A stretch of DNA of 64,000 nt, taken from a virus. Under the pieces are notes generated by a model. The model saw only the letters and a program-made list of their open reading frames with translations. It was not told where the DNA came from and searched no databases. Of the stretch, positions 34,107 to 42,481 are shown in pieces. The translations under genes and the position numbers were made by a program. Where the stretch lies: the IMG/VR virus record IMGVR_UViG_3300023223_000669, positions 119,101 to 183,100 of that record; one strand, 5' to 3'. The stretch's first letter is position 1. Every line of letters starts with the position of its first letter.

Positions 34107-35991
34107 TGCTATGCGATTAGAAGGATTGGCACGAGATATTTTCTTACAGCGTTACGCTATGCCCGGTGAGACCGACTGGTTAGATTGTTCTAAGCGTGTT
34201 TCTGCTCATGTCGCACAACATGAGATCAATGGTCTAATTGGTGAATGGATGGATAAGTTCGATGCGGCTATTGGGATTGGAGATTTTATGCCTGGTGGTC
34301 GTATTTTATTTGGTGCTGGTCGCAGACAATTCAATATGTTGAACTGTTTTAGGCTACATCCAGAGGATACAGTCGAAAGCATCGGCAAGATGATTCGTGA
34401 CACGTATTTGATATCGTGTGGCGGCGGGGGCATTGGATATAACTTCTCTTCTATTCGTCCCAAAGGGGATGATATTCAGAACATCAGAAATTCTGCTCCG
34501 GGCTCTGTGTCGGTCATGAAGATGGTTAACGAGGTTGGCAATCATGTACGTAGCGGTAAAAATCGTCGCACGGCATTGATCGCCATTTTGAATGTAGACC
34601 ATCCTGATTTGTTTGAATTTCTACACGTTAAGCTGGATCTCGCTGAGCTGAATAACTTTAACATCTCAGTTGGTATTACGAATGAATTTATCAATGCCGT
34701 GCGACGGAATAAGTCATGGGTTTTTAAGTTCAATGGGCGTTCCTACGAACAATATCAGATGAGGCGTTCAAGTCCTGATGGATCAGACACTATTACCGTT
34801 CTTGCCCTCAACAAAGAGGATGCGGTCAATCGTGCCCAGGTGCATTATCGTAAGACTCAAGACGACAAGTTCACGCACGTCAAGTCGATAGATGTGATGG
34901 CCCGTGATATTTGGGATACTATTATTATTAACTCATGGCGAAGTGGTGATCCTGGTATCTATAATCTTGATTTGGCTAATGAGTTTACCAACGTTTCTTA
35001 TTTTGAAGACCTTGATTCGCCTAATCCGTGTGGTGAGATTCCTCTACCTCCCTATGGTAATTGTTGCTTGGGACATGTAAATTTATCAAACATGTATTCC
35101 GAGAAAATGGATGATGTTAATTGGAAACGTTTAGCCAAAGCTATTCGAATTGGTGTGCGGTTTTTAGATGACGTTCTGACAGCTAACTTCTATCCTATCC
35201 CTGAATGTAAAACGGTGGGTGAGCGTACTCGTCGCATTGGTTTAGGGGTGACTGGTCTCCATTATTTGTTGTTGAAATTGGGATACACATACGGTGACGA
35301 GAAGTGTTTGGAATTTCTTGATCGACTGTTTGCTACCTTTAGGAACGAAGCGTATAAAGCATCTATCGAACTTGCAAAAGAAAAAGGTGCGTTTCCTGAG
35401 TTTGATGCAGAGAAGTATTCTCAAGAGGGATTCTTTCAGCAGCTACCTTCACGCATTCAGAATGCCATTAGGAAATATGGAATTCGTAACGCTGTGATGT
35501 TGACAATTGCTCCATGTGGTACCAATAGCATGGTGCTTGGTGTGTCGTCGGGTGTAGAACCCATCTTTGCTCCCCTATATGAAAGACGATTCCGTGAAGG
35601 CAATGTGACACGCAAAGAGATAGTTGCTGATGCGTTGTTTGCTGAATATTTTACAGACGGCAAGTCTATGACTCATTTTCGCGGGGCACATGATGTACCT
35701 GTGGAATCTCACTTAGCAGTACAAGCAACTATTCAAAAACATATCGATTCAGCCATTTCCAAAACTACCAATCTTCCCAAGAAATATCCGGTGGAAGCAC
35801 TCAGCGACGTGATTTTAGAGCATGCTACATATGTCAAAGGATTCACCATTTATCGTGAAGGTTCCAAAGGGGACGAACCCTTGAAGCCTATCGATATTTC
35901 TGATCCTGTTAAACTTAGTGCCGCTATGAAAAAAGCAGGCGTTGGAGTGAAGTCTCTCGAAGCATGCCGTAGCGAAAGTTGCGAAATCTAG
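34099..35991 (+). CDS. nrdJ: Ribonucleotide reductase, class II (adenosylcobalamin-dependent) type
   Basis: 630 residues; makes deoxyribonucleotides. GDFMPGGRILFGAGR, LISCGGGGIGYNFSSIRP and the radical-site motif NPCGEIPLPPYGNCC (about 308-322), then LTIAPCGTNSMVLGVSSGVEP. No ATP-cone at the N-terminus and no nrdB partner nearby, and a C-terminal cysteine pair (CRSESC) for reduction. These fit a B12-dependent enzyme. Contains an insertion at about 220-260 compared with the core. Confidence 0.88.
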   Translation: MNNAMRLEGLARDIFLQRYAMPGETDWLDCSKRVSAHVAQHEINGLIGEWMDKFDAAIGIGDFMPGGRILFGAGRRQFNMLNCFRLHPEDTVESIGKMIRDTYLISCGGGGIGYNFSSIRPKGDDIQNIRNSAPGSVSVMKMVNEVGNHVRSGKNRRTALIAILNVDHPDLFEFLHVKLDLAELNNFNISVGITNEFINAVRRNKSWVFKFNGRSYEQYQMRRSSPDGSDTITVLALNKEDAVNRAQVHYRKTQDDKFTHVKSIDVMARDIWDTIIINSWRSGDPGIYNLDLANEFTNVSYFEDLDSPNPCGEIPLPPYGNCCLGHVNLSNMYSEKMDDVNWKRLAKAIRIGVRFLDDVLTANFYPIPECKTVGERTRRIGLGVTGLHYLLLKLGYTYGDEKCLEFLDRLFATFRNEAYKASIELAKEKGAFPEFDAEKYSQEGFFQQLPSRIQNAIRKYGIRNAVMLTIAPCGTNSMVLGVSSGVEPIFAPLYERRFREGNVTRKEIVADALFAEYFTDGKSMTHFRGAHDVPVESHLAVQATIQKHIDSAISKTTNLPKKYPVEALSDVILEHATYVKGFTIYREGSKGDEPLKPIDISDPVKLSAAMKKAGVGVKSLEACRSESCEI

Positions 35992-36019
35992 TAGACAGTT
36001 ACGCCATTAGGCGTATAAT
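35992..36019 (+). promoter_or_regulatory. Sigma70-type promoter, leaderless arrangement
   Basis: TAGACA (35992-35997; 5/6), 16-base spacer, TATAAT (36014-36019). Exactly six bases (GTTACC) separate the -10 from the ATG at 36026, placing +1 at the A of ATG. Lies in the short gap after the RNR stop. Confidence 0.8.
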
Positions 36020-36025
36020 GTTACC

Positions 36026-36355
36026 ATGACCCAACCTACCCCTCTTAAAAAGTATGTCTTGACTTTCCCCAAGGATGGCGAAGGTCAAGAGATGAAATAC
36101 CGTTTCATGCTCACGGTGGATCGCTGTCTTACTAATAAGACTGGATCTGGCGATGAAGATTACGGCACACGCCTACTGAAATCTCTTAGTACTATCAATG
36201 GCATCGAAGCTATTGTTCCTCAGGGTGGTAGATATACTCTTGAGGTTGGGATAGCTCGTACGTTTGATCCTAATGAGGTTATCAAAGAAATCGAGCGTCG
36301 TCTCAATGAGGAAGTGCTGACGGATATCATTCGTCCTACGCTTGTGACACCGTGA
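36026..36355 (+). CDS. Unknown protein upstream of thyX
   Basis: 109 residues. Alternating strands and helices (KKYVLTFPKDGEGQEMKYRF, then YTLEVGIARTFDPNEVIKEI) suggest a small alpha/beta fold. No family recognised. Its stop overlaps the ThyX GTG, so the two are co-translated from the promoter just upstream. Confidence 0.72.
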   Translation: MTQPTPLKKYVLTFPKDGEGQEMKYRFMLTVDRCLTNKTGSGDEDYGTRLLKSLSTINGIEAIVPQGGRYTLEVGIARTFDPNEVIKEIERRLNEEVLTDIIRPTLVTP

Positions 36356-36984
36356 ATGTATATAACAACACTGTTGAATTGTTAGGCATTTATGGTGGGG
36401 ATGAGTCGCATGCATTAAGTGCATGGACAAGCACGAGTCGTGATCTTACGGATGAGAAACGTAAACGCATGGGTAAGCTTCTTGCAATGTTGGCCGAAAA
36501 TGGACATCACACGCCGTTTGAAAAAAGCACCTTGCATTTTCTGGTCACCTGCGATACAGCCAGTCATATTCATATCATTAAACACCGTATTGGTGTGAGT
36601 GTTAATACTGAATCGGCTCGCTATAAAGAACTTAAAGAAGACAAGTTTTATGTTCCGCAAGATTGGCCAGATGTTGAGAAAGTTTATTTTGAAGATGCTG
36701 TACACAAAGTGTACGAGAGTTATCATGAATTACTTGAAGTATTGATACATTATGGTTTTTCACGCAAGCGAGCTAAAGAATCAGCTAGATTCATTTTACC
36801 GTATGCAAATCAGTTAACTATGGATGTTAGTTTTAATTTTCGATCTTTCATGCATTTTCAAGGTTTACGTAATAGTGAACATGCTCAAACGGAGATTCGA
36901 GAAATTGCCCAGCAAATGTTACAACTAGTTCGTGAGACCGGACAGTTTAATATGTCTTTAGATGCTTTTGGATATGCTGAGTAA
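36352..36984 (+). CDS. thyX: FAD-dependent thymidylate synthase
   Basis: 210 residues, GTG start. Makes dTMP from dUMP with methylene-THF and FAD. The signature is KHRIGVSVNTESARY (about 77-91), compared with the usual RHR-x7-S: first Arg is Lys and the loop looks one residue longer. Other blocks fit: HHTPFEKSTLHF, ARFILPYANQLTMDVSFNFRSFMHF, AQTEIREIAQQML. Grouped with RNR for deoxynucleotide supply. Confidence 0.92.
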   Translation: MNVYNNTVELLGIYGGDESHALSAWTSTSRDLTDEKRKRMGKLLAMLAENGHHTPFEKSTLHFLVTCDTASHIHIIKHRIGVSVNTESARYKELKEDKFYVPQDWPDVEKVYFEDAVHKVYESYHELLEVLIHYGFSRKRAKESARFILPYANQLTMDVSFNFRSFMHFQGLRNSEHAQTEIREIAQQMLQLVRETGQFNMSLDAFGYAE

Positions 36985-37537
36985 AAAAGACGCTATTGGT
37001 TTTGAATCACAGAACGGTAGAATATATAAATTTGTCTGTTCTAATCCAGCGTGTGACAGAGTATTACGTGTTCGATCTTCTTACTTAAAACAACACTCTG
37101 GCCTTTGTGTGTCTTGCGTGAAGCACAAACCTCCATATTGGAGTACGTACAATAATTTACGCGGTAGTGTGAAGCGGCGTAATAAACGCCGTGGTTCAGA
37201 TCTTGAATTTGCTCTTACTTTTGAAGAATTTTTATTTTTGACGCAGATTAGGGTTTGTTATTATTGTGAGGAACCCAATATTGAATGGCTTGAGCGTGTA
37301 GGCAATGGTAAATTTCGATATAATCTAGATCGTAAAGATAACAATCGTGGTTATACATTTGACAATGTGGCTGTTTGTTGTAAAGAATGTAATCAGATGA
37401 AACGCGAATGGTTCACTTCTGATGAATTTCGAGCAATGAGGTTATTGCTTAAAAGGTGGCGAGAAGGCACACAAGAAGAACGCGATGAATTGATGTTGAT
37501 GCTGGTGTCCTGGAACAATACTGTAATACCAATATAA
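36962..37537 (+). CDS. HNH-type endonuclease, CDCG-like subfamily variant
   Basis: 191 residues (a second ATG at 36974 would shorten it by four). FVCSNPACDRVLRV...GLCVSC zinc pairs, then YYCEEPN, YNLDRKDNNRGYTFDNVAVCC, CNQMKREWF. Same catalytic segment as 25086 and 26613, but the first zinc ribbon is different. Last gene before the palindromic terminator. Confidence 0.82.
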   Translation: MLLDMLSKKDAIGFESQNGRIYKFVCSNPACDRVLRVRSSYLKQHSGLCVSCVKHKPPYWSTYNNLRGSVKRRNKRRGSDLEFALTFEEFLFLTQIRVCYYCEEPNIEWLERVGNGKFRYNLDRKDNNRGYTFDNVAVCCKECNQMKREWFTSDEFRAMRLLLKRWREGTQEERDELMLMLVSWNNTVIPI

Positions 37538-37559
37538 ATCATAACTAGACCCTCATTCT

Positions 37560-37595
37560 CTAAGGGCGGTTCCTGATATCAGGAACCGCCCTTAG
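37560..37595. terminator. 36-bp perfect palindrome, probable terminator
   Basis: An uninterrupted inverted repeat of 18 + 18 bases centred on GATATC (37575-37580), in the only sizeable gap on the + strand. It separates the nucleotide-metabolism genes from the virion genes. No T-run follows directly (TGTATTCTATT), so it may terminate poorly, act in both directions, or be an RNA processing or protein binding site. Confidence 0.6.
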
Positions 37596-37680
37596 TGTAT
37601 TCTATTGATGGTCGCGTTTAGTTTGCCCACGAGGGCAAGTCCACTTCGCCTTATTGGCGGAGATAATAAGAGGTAAAGTT
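37596..37680 (+). promoter_or_regulatory. Leader region of the virion gene block
   Basis: 85 bases between the palindrome and the first virion gene. Two small hairpins are visible: TTGCCC/GGGCAA with an ACGA loop (37622-37637) and CGCC/GGCG (about 37647-37660). AGAGG lies about eight bases before the ATG at 37681. No convincing -35/-10 pair; a phage-specific late promoter could be here. Confidence 0.4.
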
Positions 37681-38139
37681 ATGACCAATATAGTCGCAAC
37701 CACTGTTGGGTCGGGAACCCTGCCGCAAACGCGGGCGATTCTTCCTGCCTCCCAACGAGGCAACCAGCCCCTTGGTGCAGGGATCCGTACTGGCATTCAA
37801 GTTGTAGTTGCCAATCCAGAAGATTTGAATTCTGTTGATATTGTGGCAACTTCTGGTGCTGTTGTGAGTACCATTGCAACCCAGCTTTTAGGGCCTCACC
37901 TGAATCCCCTACCTAGAACCCGTCAGGTGACTATCCAGAACTTAGGAGACAGTACGGTCTACATCGGCTTCTCTAGTTCTATTGTTGCTGCTTCTGGTGT
38001 GGGACCTACTGCTGGTTTTGCTCTAGAGCCTGATGCTGCTAGTTCACAAGTTGTGTTGCCTATTCTACATAACGTTGAGATTTGGGGCATTGCGGCCGCA
38101 GGCAGCGTGCCACAAGATGTACGTTTGTTGATTCTGTAA
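37681..38139 (+). CDS. Putative virion decoration-like protein
   Basis: 152 residues, beta-rich, no Cys. Start chosen at the ATG with AGAGG upstream. VVANPEDLNSVDIVATSGAV and QVTIQNLGDSTVYIGFSSSI align with the gene at 38605, so the two are paralogues. This type of small Ig/jelly-roll-like protein often decorates heads or tails. Structural role is inferred from the fold type and from adjacent fibre genes. Confidence 0.7.
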   Translation: MTNIVATTVGSGTLPQTRAILPASQRGNQPLGAGIRTGIQVVVANPEDLNSVDIVATSGAVVSTIATQLLGPHLNPLPRTRQVTIQNLGDSTVYIGFSSSIVAASGVGPTAGFALEPDAASSQVVLPILHNVEIWGIAAAGSVPQDVRLLIL

Positions 38140-38168
38140 GGGGATCTTCCGTGTAAAGGAGGTCCTTT

Positions 38169-38612
38169 ATGGTCCAGTGTAACAAATGTTTACAGAATAA
38201 GTCGCGTTCAGACTTTTATACTGATAGCCGCAATAGAAGTGGTATTGAGACTCAGTGTAAAGCCTGTAGATGTGCTCGTCAGAGACAGAGGCTTTCAACG
38301 GCTGAAGGTCTTGCTAAGCATCGTAAGTGTAGCCGTGACGGCATACAGCGTCTAAAAGACGCTGCTTATGAGGCATACGGTGGCTACCGATGCGTTTGTT
38401 GTGGCGAAACTGAGCCTAATTTTTTAAGCTTAGACCATATTCACAATGATGGTGCAATACATCGCAAAGAAGTCAGTGGCTCGAATTTCTATCGTTGGTT
38501 AAGAGATAGAGATTATCCACCCATTTTGCAGATTCTTTGCATGAACTGCAACGTGGGTAGACATCGTAACGGCGGCATATGCCCTCATAGAGTGGAGGTA
38601 TATCATGGGTAA
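38169..38612 (+). CDS. HNH-type endonuclease with N-terminal zinc knuckles
   Basis: 147 residues with a strong AAAGGAGG site seven bases before the ATG. VQCNKCLQNKSRSDFYTDS and TQCKACRCARQRQR, then YRCVCCGETEPNFLSLDHIH (HNH core start), YRWLRDRDYPPILQILCMNC and NGGICPH. A fourth HNH subtype in this window. It separates two paralogous virion genes. Confidence 0.85.
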   Translation: MVQCNKCLQNKSRSDFYTDSRNRSGIETQCKACRCARQRQRLSTAEGLAKHRKCSRDGIQRLKDAAYEAYGGYRCVCCGETEPNFLSLDHIHNDGAIHRKEVSGSNFYRWLRDRDYPPILQILCMNCNVGRHRNGGICPHRVEVYHG

Positions 38613-39045
38613 CTATGAGTATGCCACCACAATCGGTTCTGGTGCAATTCCTCATATTTCTGATGGGCCGCATCACGGTATAACGCCGGGCACGTTTCCT
38701 GTACCGGACCAAAGACACGCCCTACGTACGCGTAGGGGTGATGGTATGGTGGTCCTCAACCCTGAGGACTTCAGTGTATCTATCGGTCTACGCTCATCCG
38801 TTGTGTCAGTGACAACCTCGGCAACAGCGTTGCCGACAATCCCCCTAGAATTCCGCAGAGCACTTGTTATCCATAACAATGGAGCGTCAACTGTTTTCTT
38901 GGGAGCATCTGATGTCACTATTAGTACTGGTTTTCCTCTACTCGCAGGGGCGGATATTGCTTTTGACATTCAGAACAACCAAAATGTTGTAGTGTATGCT
39001 ATTGCAACGGGTACGGTTGAGGTGCGTGTTCTGGAGTTAAGTTAG
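38605..39045 (+). CDS. Putative virion decoration-like protein, paralogue of 37681-38139
   Basis: 146 residues with GGAGG before the ATG. Shares the opening ATTIGSG, MVVLNPEDFSVSIGLRSSVV and ALVIHNNGASTVFLGASDV with the first copy. C-terminal VVYAIATGTVEVRVLEL matches EIWGIAAAGSVPQDVRLLIL. A tandem duplication now separated by an HNH gene. Confidence 0.7.
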   Translation: MGNYEYATTIGSGAIPHISDGPHHGITPGTFPVPDQRHALRTRRGDGMVVLNPEDFSVSIGLRSSVVSVTTSATALPTIPLEFRRALVIHNNGASTVFLGASDVTISTGFPLLAGADIAFDIQNNQNVVVYAIATGTVEVRVLELS

Positions 39046-39681
39046 ATGAAACATCAGCATCAAGACATTTTTGCGGACGTTAATAATAAATCTTGTTACT
39101 GGGCAGGGTTTATTGCAGCAGATGGATGTTTGAAACCCCGAAATGGAGTTCTATCTATTGGTCTTTCTAGCAAAGATAAACAGCATTTGATAAAATTCCG
39201 TCAAGCTTTAGCTTGTACTAATCCCATAACATACAGATTAAATAATGGTTATGGCCGTAACGATTTACAGGTGACTGCTGCAAATGATCTTATTAAATCA
39301 CTCGGTCTGAATTTCAACATTACGCCACGTAAAAGCTTGATATTACAACCACCTAGATTGATTCTCGAAAATTATGTACGTGCCTTCGTTCGTGGTTATA
39401 TGGATGGTGATGGATATATTTCTCAATACGGTGGCAAAAATCGACCCAATACATATATTGGCTTTGCTGGTACACGAGAAGTATTACAATGGATTAAAGA
39501 AAAAATCCAACAGTGTGTTGATGTAGGTAATCCATCTGTTTACAAACATAAAAATTGTAATGTACATCAGTTGATTTTCGGTGGTAGGCAGGCGGAACGA
39601 ATTTTAGATTGGCTCTATATCGACTCCACTCAATCTACTCGTCTTGATCGTAAGTATGTCAAATACGAGGAGATCACCTAA
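39046..39681 (+). CDS. LAGLIDADG homing endonuclease
   Basis: 211 residues with two motif copies: SCYWAGFIAADGCLKP (about 16-31) and FVRGYMDGDGYISQ (about 110-123), so it should act as a monomer. Start immediately follows the previous stop. It lies between two virion genes and looks AT-rich. Free-standing rather than inside an intron, as far as the flanking frames show. Confidence 0.92.
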   Translation: MKHQHQDIFADVNNKSCYWAGFIAADGCLKPRNGVLSIGLSSKDKQHLIKFRQALACTNPITYRLNNGYGRNDLQVTAANDLIKSLGLNFNITPRKSLILQPPRLILENYVRAFVRGYMDGDGYISQYGGKNRPNTYIGFAGTREVLQWIKEKIQQCVDVGNPSVYKHKNCNVHQLIFGGRQAERILDWLYIDSTQSTRLDRKYVKYEEIT

Positions 39682-40154
39682 TGAATCTTGGTGTTGGTAG
39701 TATCATATCTGTTGGCGGCGGCACTGGTGGCGGTGGAGCTTCTAGCGGTATTCAAACTATCAATCCTGGGACTAATATTGGTCCGACTATCGAATTTCAA
39801 GGAGCCAATGGAGTTGTCGTTACTTCACCGAGCACAAACGTAATATTAATTGATGGTGCGGGTGCTTCTGGTGTTAGTGGTGGTACTACTGCTAGTGGAC
39901 TTTGTTTTGCCGCTGACTTTACTGGTATTACGGCCAGCACCATCACTCATAATCTAGGAACAACCAATGTAGTAATTGATGTATTTGATGCTTCTGACAA
40001 TCAAATGCATCCTGATGCCGTATCTATTATAGACATTAATAATATATCACTGGCATTTAATACTCCACAGACGGGAAAAGTTGTCATTGTTGCTTGCGGT
40101 GGCAATAATACCAACCTTGAAGAAGCTAAACGCTACGCATTATTGGTGAGTTAG
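39681..40154 (+). CDS. Glycine-rich tail fibre-like protein with HNL module
   Basis: 157 residues. A glycine-rich N-terminus (VGGGTGGGGASSG) is followed by repeated beta segments and a C-terminal module STITHNLGTTNVVIDVFDAS ... FNTPQTGKVVIVACG. That module is also the end of 41671-42477 (WTIAHNLNTENVQVQLW ... VAQSGQAVVIAC). Such 'HNL' modules end many phage fibre or receptor proteins. GAGGAG precedes the ATG. Confidence 0.72.
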   Translation: MNLGVGSIISVGGGTGGGGASSGIQTINPGTNIGPTIEFQGANGVVVTSPSTNVILIDGAGASGVSGGTTASGLCFAADFTGITASTITHNLGTTNVVIDVFDASDNQMHPDAVSIIDINNISLAFNTPQTGKVVIVACGGNNTNLEEAKRYALLVS

Positions 40155-40156
40155 AC

Positions 40157-40492
40157 ATGACATTACAAGAGAAACAACTAGGACAACTGAGACCGGCGAA
40201 TACAACGGCTGCATCATTGTATTCGCCTAGTGCTGGCGTGACTGCCATCATAAAATCTGTCTATATTACTAACACAACGCCTGGGTCGGTGACATTCAGA
40301 ATCTTTGCTGACGATGATGGAACCACCTACGATGAAACGACGGCTCTCTTTTGGGATGCTACAATTGCTGGCAACACAACGATTGAGCTTGATACGTTTC
40401 TTGCATTCAACAATGCGGCTGGCAATCTTGCCGTTCGTACATCTAGTGCAAATGCACTCACATTCACGGCCTTTGGAGCGGAGGTAAGCTAA
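40157..40492 (+). CDS. Small virion-associated protein
   Basis: 111 residues, beta-rich. AGVTAIIKSVYITNTTPGSV, RIFADDDGTTYDETTALFWD and an ending ALTFTAFGAEVS resemble small phage proteins located next to tail fibre genes. No enzyme motif. One-base overlap with the next gene. Confidence 0.68.
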   Translation: MTLQEKQLGQLRPANTTAASLYSPSAGVTAIIKSVYITNTTPGSVTFRIFADDDGTTYDETTALFWDATIAGNTTIELDTFLAFNNAAGNLAVRTSSANALTFTAFGAEVS

Positions 40493-41643
40493 TGTCTATC
40501 AATGTTTTCCCCGGTGGAGACGTCTTTGAAATCAACAGAACTGCGTTTGGAGAACTTCGTGTTGCTGAACTCACCCCGAAGGTTCAATTGAACTTCCCTT
40601 ACAATATCAATCTGCGATTGGTCAAAGACCTCAGTGGTGGTGGCGGTACACTTACCCAGGTCAGTGGTCTAGCGGTTTGTTCTAGTTCTGCTTCTACAAA
40701 TGCCAGTGGCGTACTCCAGAGTCGACGCTTTTTGAAGTATGATCCAGGCGAAGGTGCTTTGGTTCGTTTTACTGCACTCTTTACCCCTGGCGTAGTTGGT
40801 TCTAGTCAAGAAATTGGTATTGGCGATGGACTTGATGGCTACTTTTTTGGTTATGATGGTACATCTTTTGGTATTATGCGTAGGCGTGATGGTGTAGACA
40901 ACTGGACACCACAGTCAAGCTGGAACATCGATACGATGCCAGATATTGATGTTACCCTTGGCAATGTGTACCAGATCAATTATCAATGGTTGGGTTTTGG
41001 ACAGATTCTTTTCGCTATCGAAGATCCTGTGAACGGGTCTTTCAGGCCGGTCCATGCTATCAAATACACCAACACTGAACTTGTGCCATCGATTTTGAAC
41101 CCAAGTCTTCCTATGTATATTTTTGCTGGTAATACAACGAACAATACAGACGTTGTTGTCAAGACTTCATCTATGGGGGCGTTTGTTGAAGGGAATGAAG
41201 TTGGTCTTGGATTCTTGAACGCGAGCGGTGTTGCCAAGTCTCAAGGAACCACTGTATTGCCTGTTATTTCATTCCGCAACAACCTTACTTTTCAAGGTCA
41301 ACGCAATCGAACTGTTGTTCAGATTTTGCGTGCCTTTGTGAGTAATGAAGGTAACCAGGGTGTTGAGTTTGAGGTCTTTTTAAATCCAACTCTAACGGAT
41401 GCTTCTTTCAATGATGTGGATTCGAGTACATCCGTTATTTCTATCGATATTTCAGCTACCACATTTACTGGTGGATTTGAGATAATCAATAGCTTGGTGG
41501 GTAGCAATAGTAGCGATACATTCTCCATTGAAGACCTTAATGTTGAACTAGATCCTGGCGATATTATATTGATTGCTGCTCATCGTTTGAGTGGGTCTTC
41601 CGCAGACATTGATGCTGGACTTGTTTGGCGAGAACGACCTTAG
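40492..41643 (+). CDS. Large beta-rich virion protein
   Basis: 383 residues. GGAGG site before the ATG. FPGGDVFEINRTAFGELRVA opening; a middle region with GIGDGLDGYFFGYDGTSFGI and RRRDGVDNWT; a C-terminal jelly-roll-like part. This resembles uncharacterised structural proteins of large phages and viruses. No catalytic motif seen. Role, for example baseplate or fibre, is inferred from context. Confidence 0.7.
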   Translation: MSINVFPGGDVFEINRTAFGELRVAELTPKVQLNFPYNINLRLVKDLSGGGGTLTQVSGLAVCSSSASTNASGVLQSRRFLKYDPGEGALVRFTALFTPGVVGSSQEIGIGDGLDGYFFGYDGTSFGIMRRRDGVDNWTPQSSWNIDTMPDIDVTLGNVYQINYQWLGFGQILFAIEDPVNGSFRPVHAIKYTNTELVPSILNPSLPMYIFAGNTTNNTDVVVKTSSMGAFVEGNEVGLGFLNASGVAKSQGTTVLPVISFRNNLTFQGQRNRTVVQILRAFVSNEGNQGVEFEVFLNPTLTDASFNDVDSSTSVISIDISATTFTGGFEIINSLVGSNSSDTFSIEDLNVELDPGDIILIAAHRLSGSSADIDAGLVWRERP

Positions 41644-41670
41644 TGTATTTGTTAAGAGGAGGATAATATC

Positions 41671-42477
41671 ATGGGTTTACCTTTTAATGGCGATCTGGTT
41701 CCGGTCAGTAGTGGCTTTGCGAACCTAGGCGTAGACGTAGGGACGAACAGTCAAAACGCATTCGACGCTACACAAGGGGCTATTCGCCCCTTTAATCATA
41801 TCCATCAGGTTAGCGGTATCTATCATGATCCGCTGCATGGTCAATCTGGTGTGCTTCGTTACAATCAAGACCTTGCGTGTTTTGAAGTTTCGGTTGATGG
41901 TGGTCTAGTATTTGCTTGTCTAGCTAGTACAGCTAACGTTGTTACGTCTGTTGGCCAGATTGGTGGTGCCAATCTCACTGGTGATGTTGATTTTGCAACA
42001 CCGCCTAGTGGTTTCCTCATCATTGACGACACGGGCGGCGTCAGCCCACTTATTTGGGCGGTTGATCAACTTGGTCTGTCTGGCCTGTGGGATTTCCCAA
42101 CACAGGGATTTAATGGTCGTGTCGTCAATGAGATTATTGACTTCCATGGCACAACCGCACAGGGCTCCGTCACCTTCCTGGGTATTTCTGGTATTATTGT
42201 TGACCTAGTTGGTCAAACTGTTACCATTGGTCCTGCTGAGGGTGCTGGCTTTGCCGGTTGTTTCGTGCAGGATTTCACAAGTGCCCTTGAAGTTTGGACG
42301 ATTGCTCATAATCTTAACACTGAAAACGTTCAGGTACAATTGTGGAATGGTGCTCAAGCACCTAAGGACTGGATCATTCCTGACCTTATCATAGGTGTTA
42401 ATCAAAACACTGTAGAAGCACGTTTTAATGTTGCACAGTCTGGTCAGGCTGTAGTGATTGCTTGCCCGAATACATAA
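41671..42477 (+). CDS. Tail fibre protein, shared N-terminal module plus HNL C-terminus
   Basis: 268 residues, preceded by GAGGAGG. The first ~80 residues (GDLVPVSSGFANLGV ... RPFNHIHQVSGIYH ... FEVSVDGGLVF) match the N-terminus of the next gene, so this is probably a virion-docking module. The C-terminal ~55 residues carry the HNL module also seen at 39681. The middle is variable beta-strand sequence. Confidence 0.75.
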   Translation: MGLPFNGDLVPVSSGFANLGVDVGTNSQNAFDATQGAIRPFNHIHQVSGIYHDPLHGQSGVLRYNQDLACFEVSVDGGLVFACLASTANVVTSVGQIGGANLTGDVDFATPPSGFLIIDDTGGVSPLIWAVDQLGLSGLWDFPTQGFNGRVVNEIIDFHGTTAQGSVTFLGISGIIVDLVGQTVTIGPAEGAGFAGCFVQDFTSALEVWTIAHNLNTENVQVQLWNGAQAPKDWIIPDLIIGVNQNTVEARFNVAQSGQAVVIACPNT

Positions 42478-42481
42478 TATA

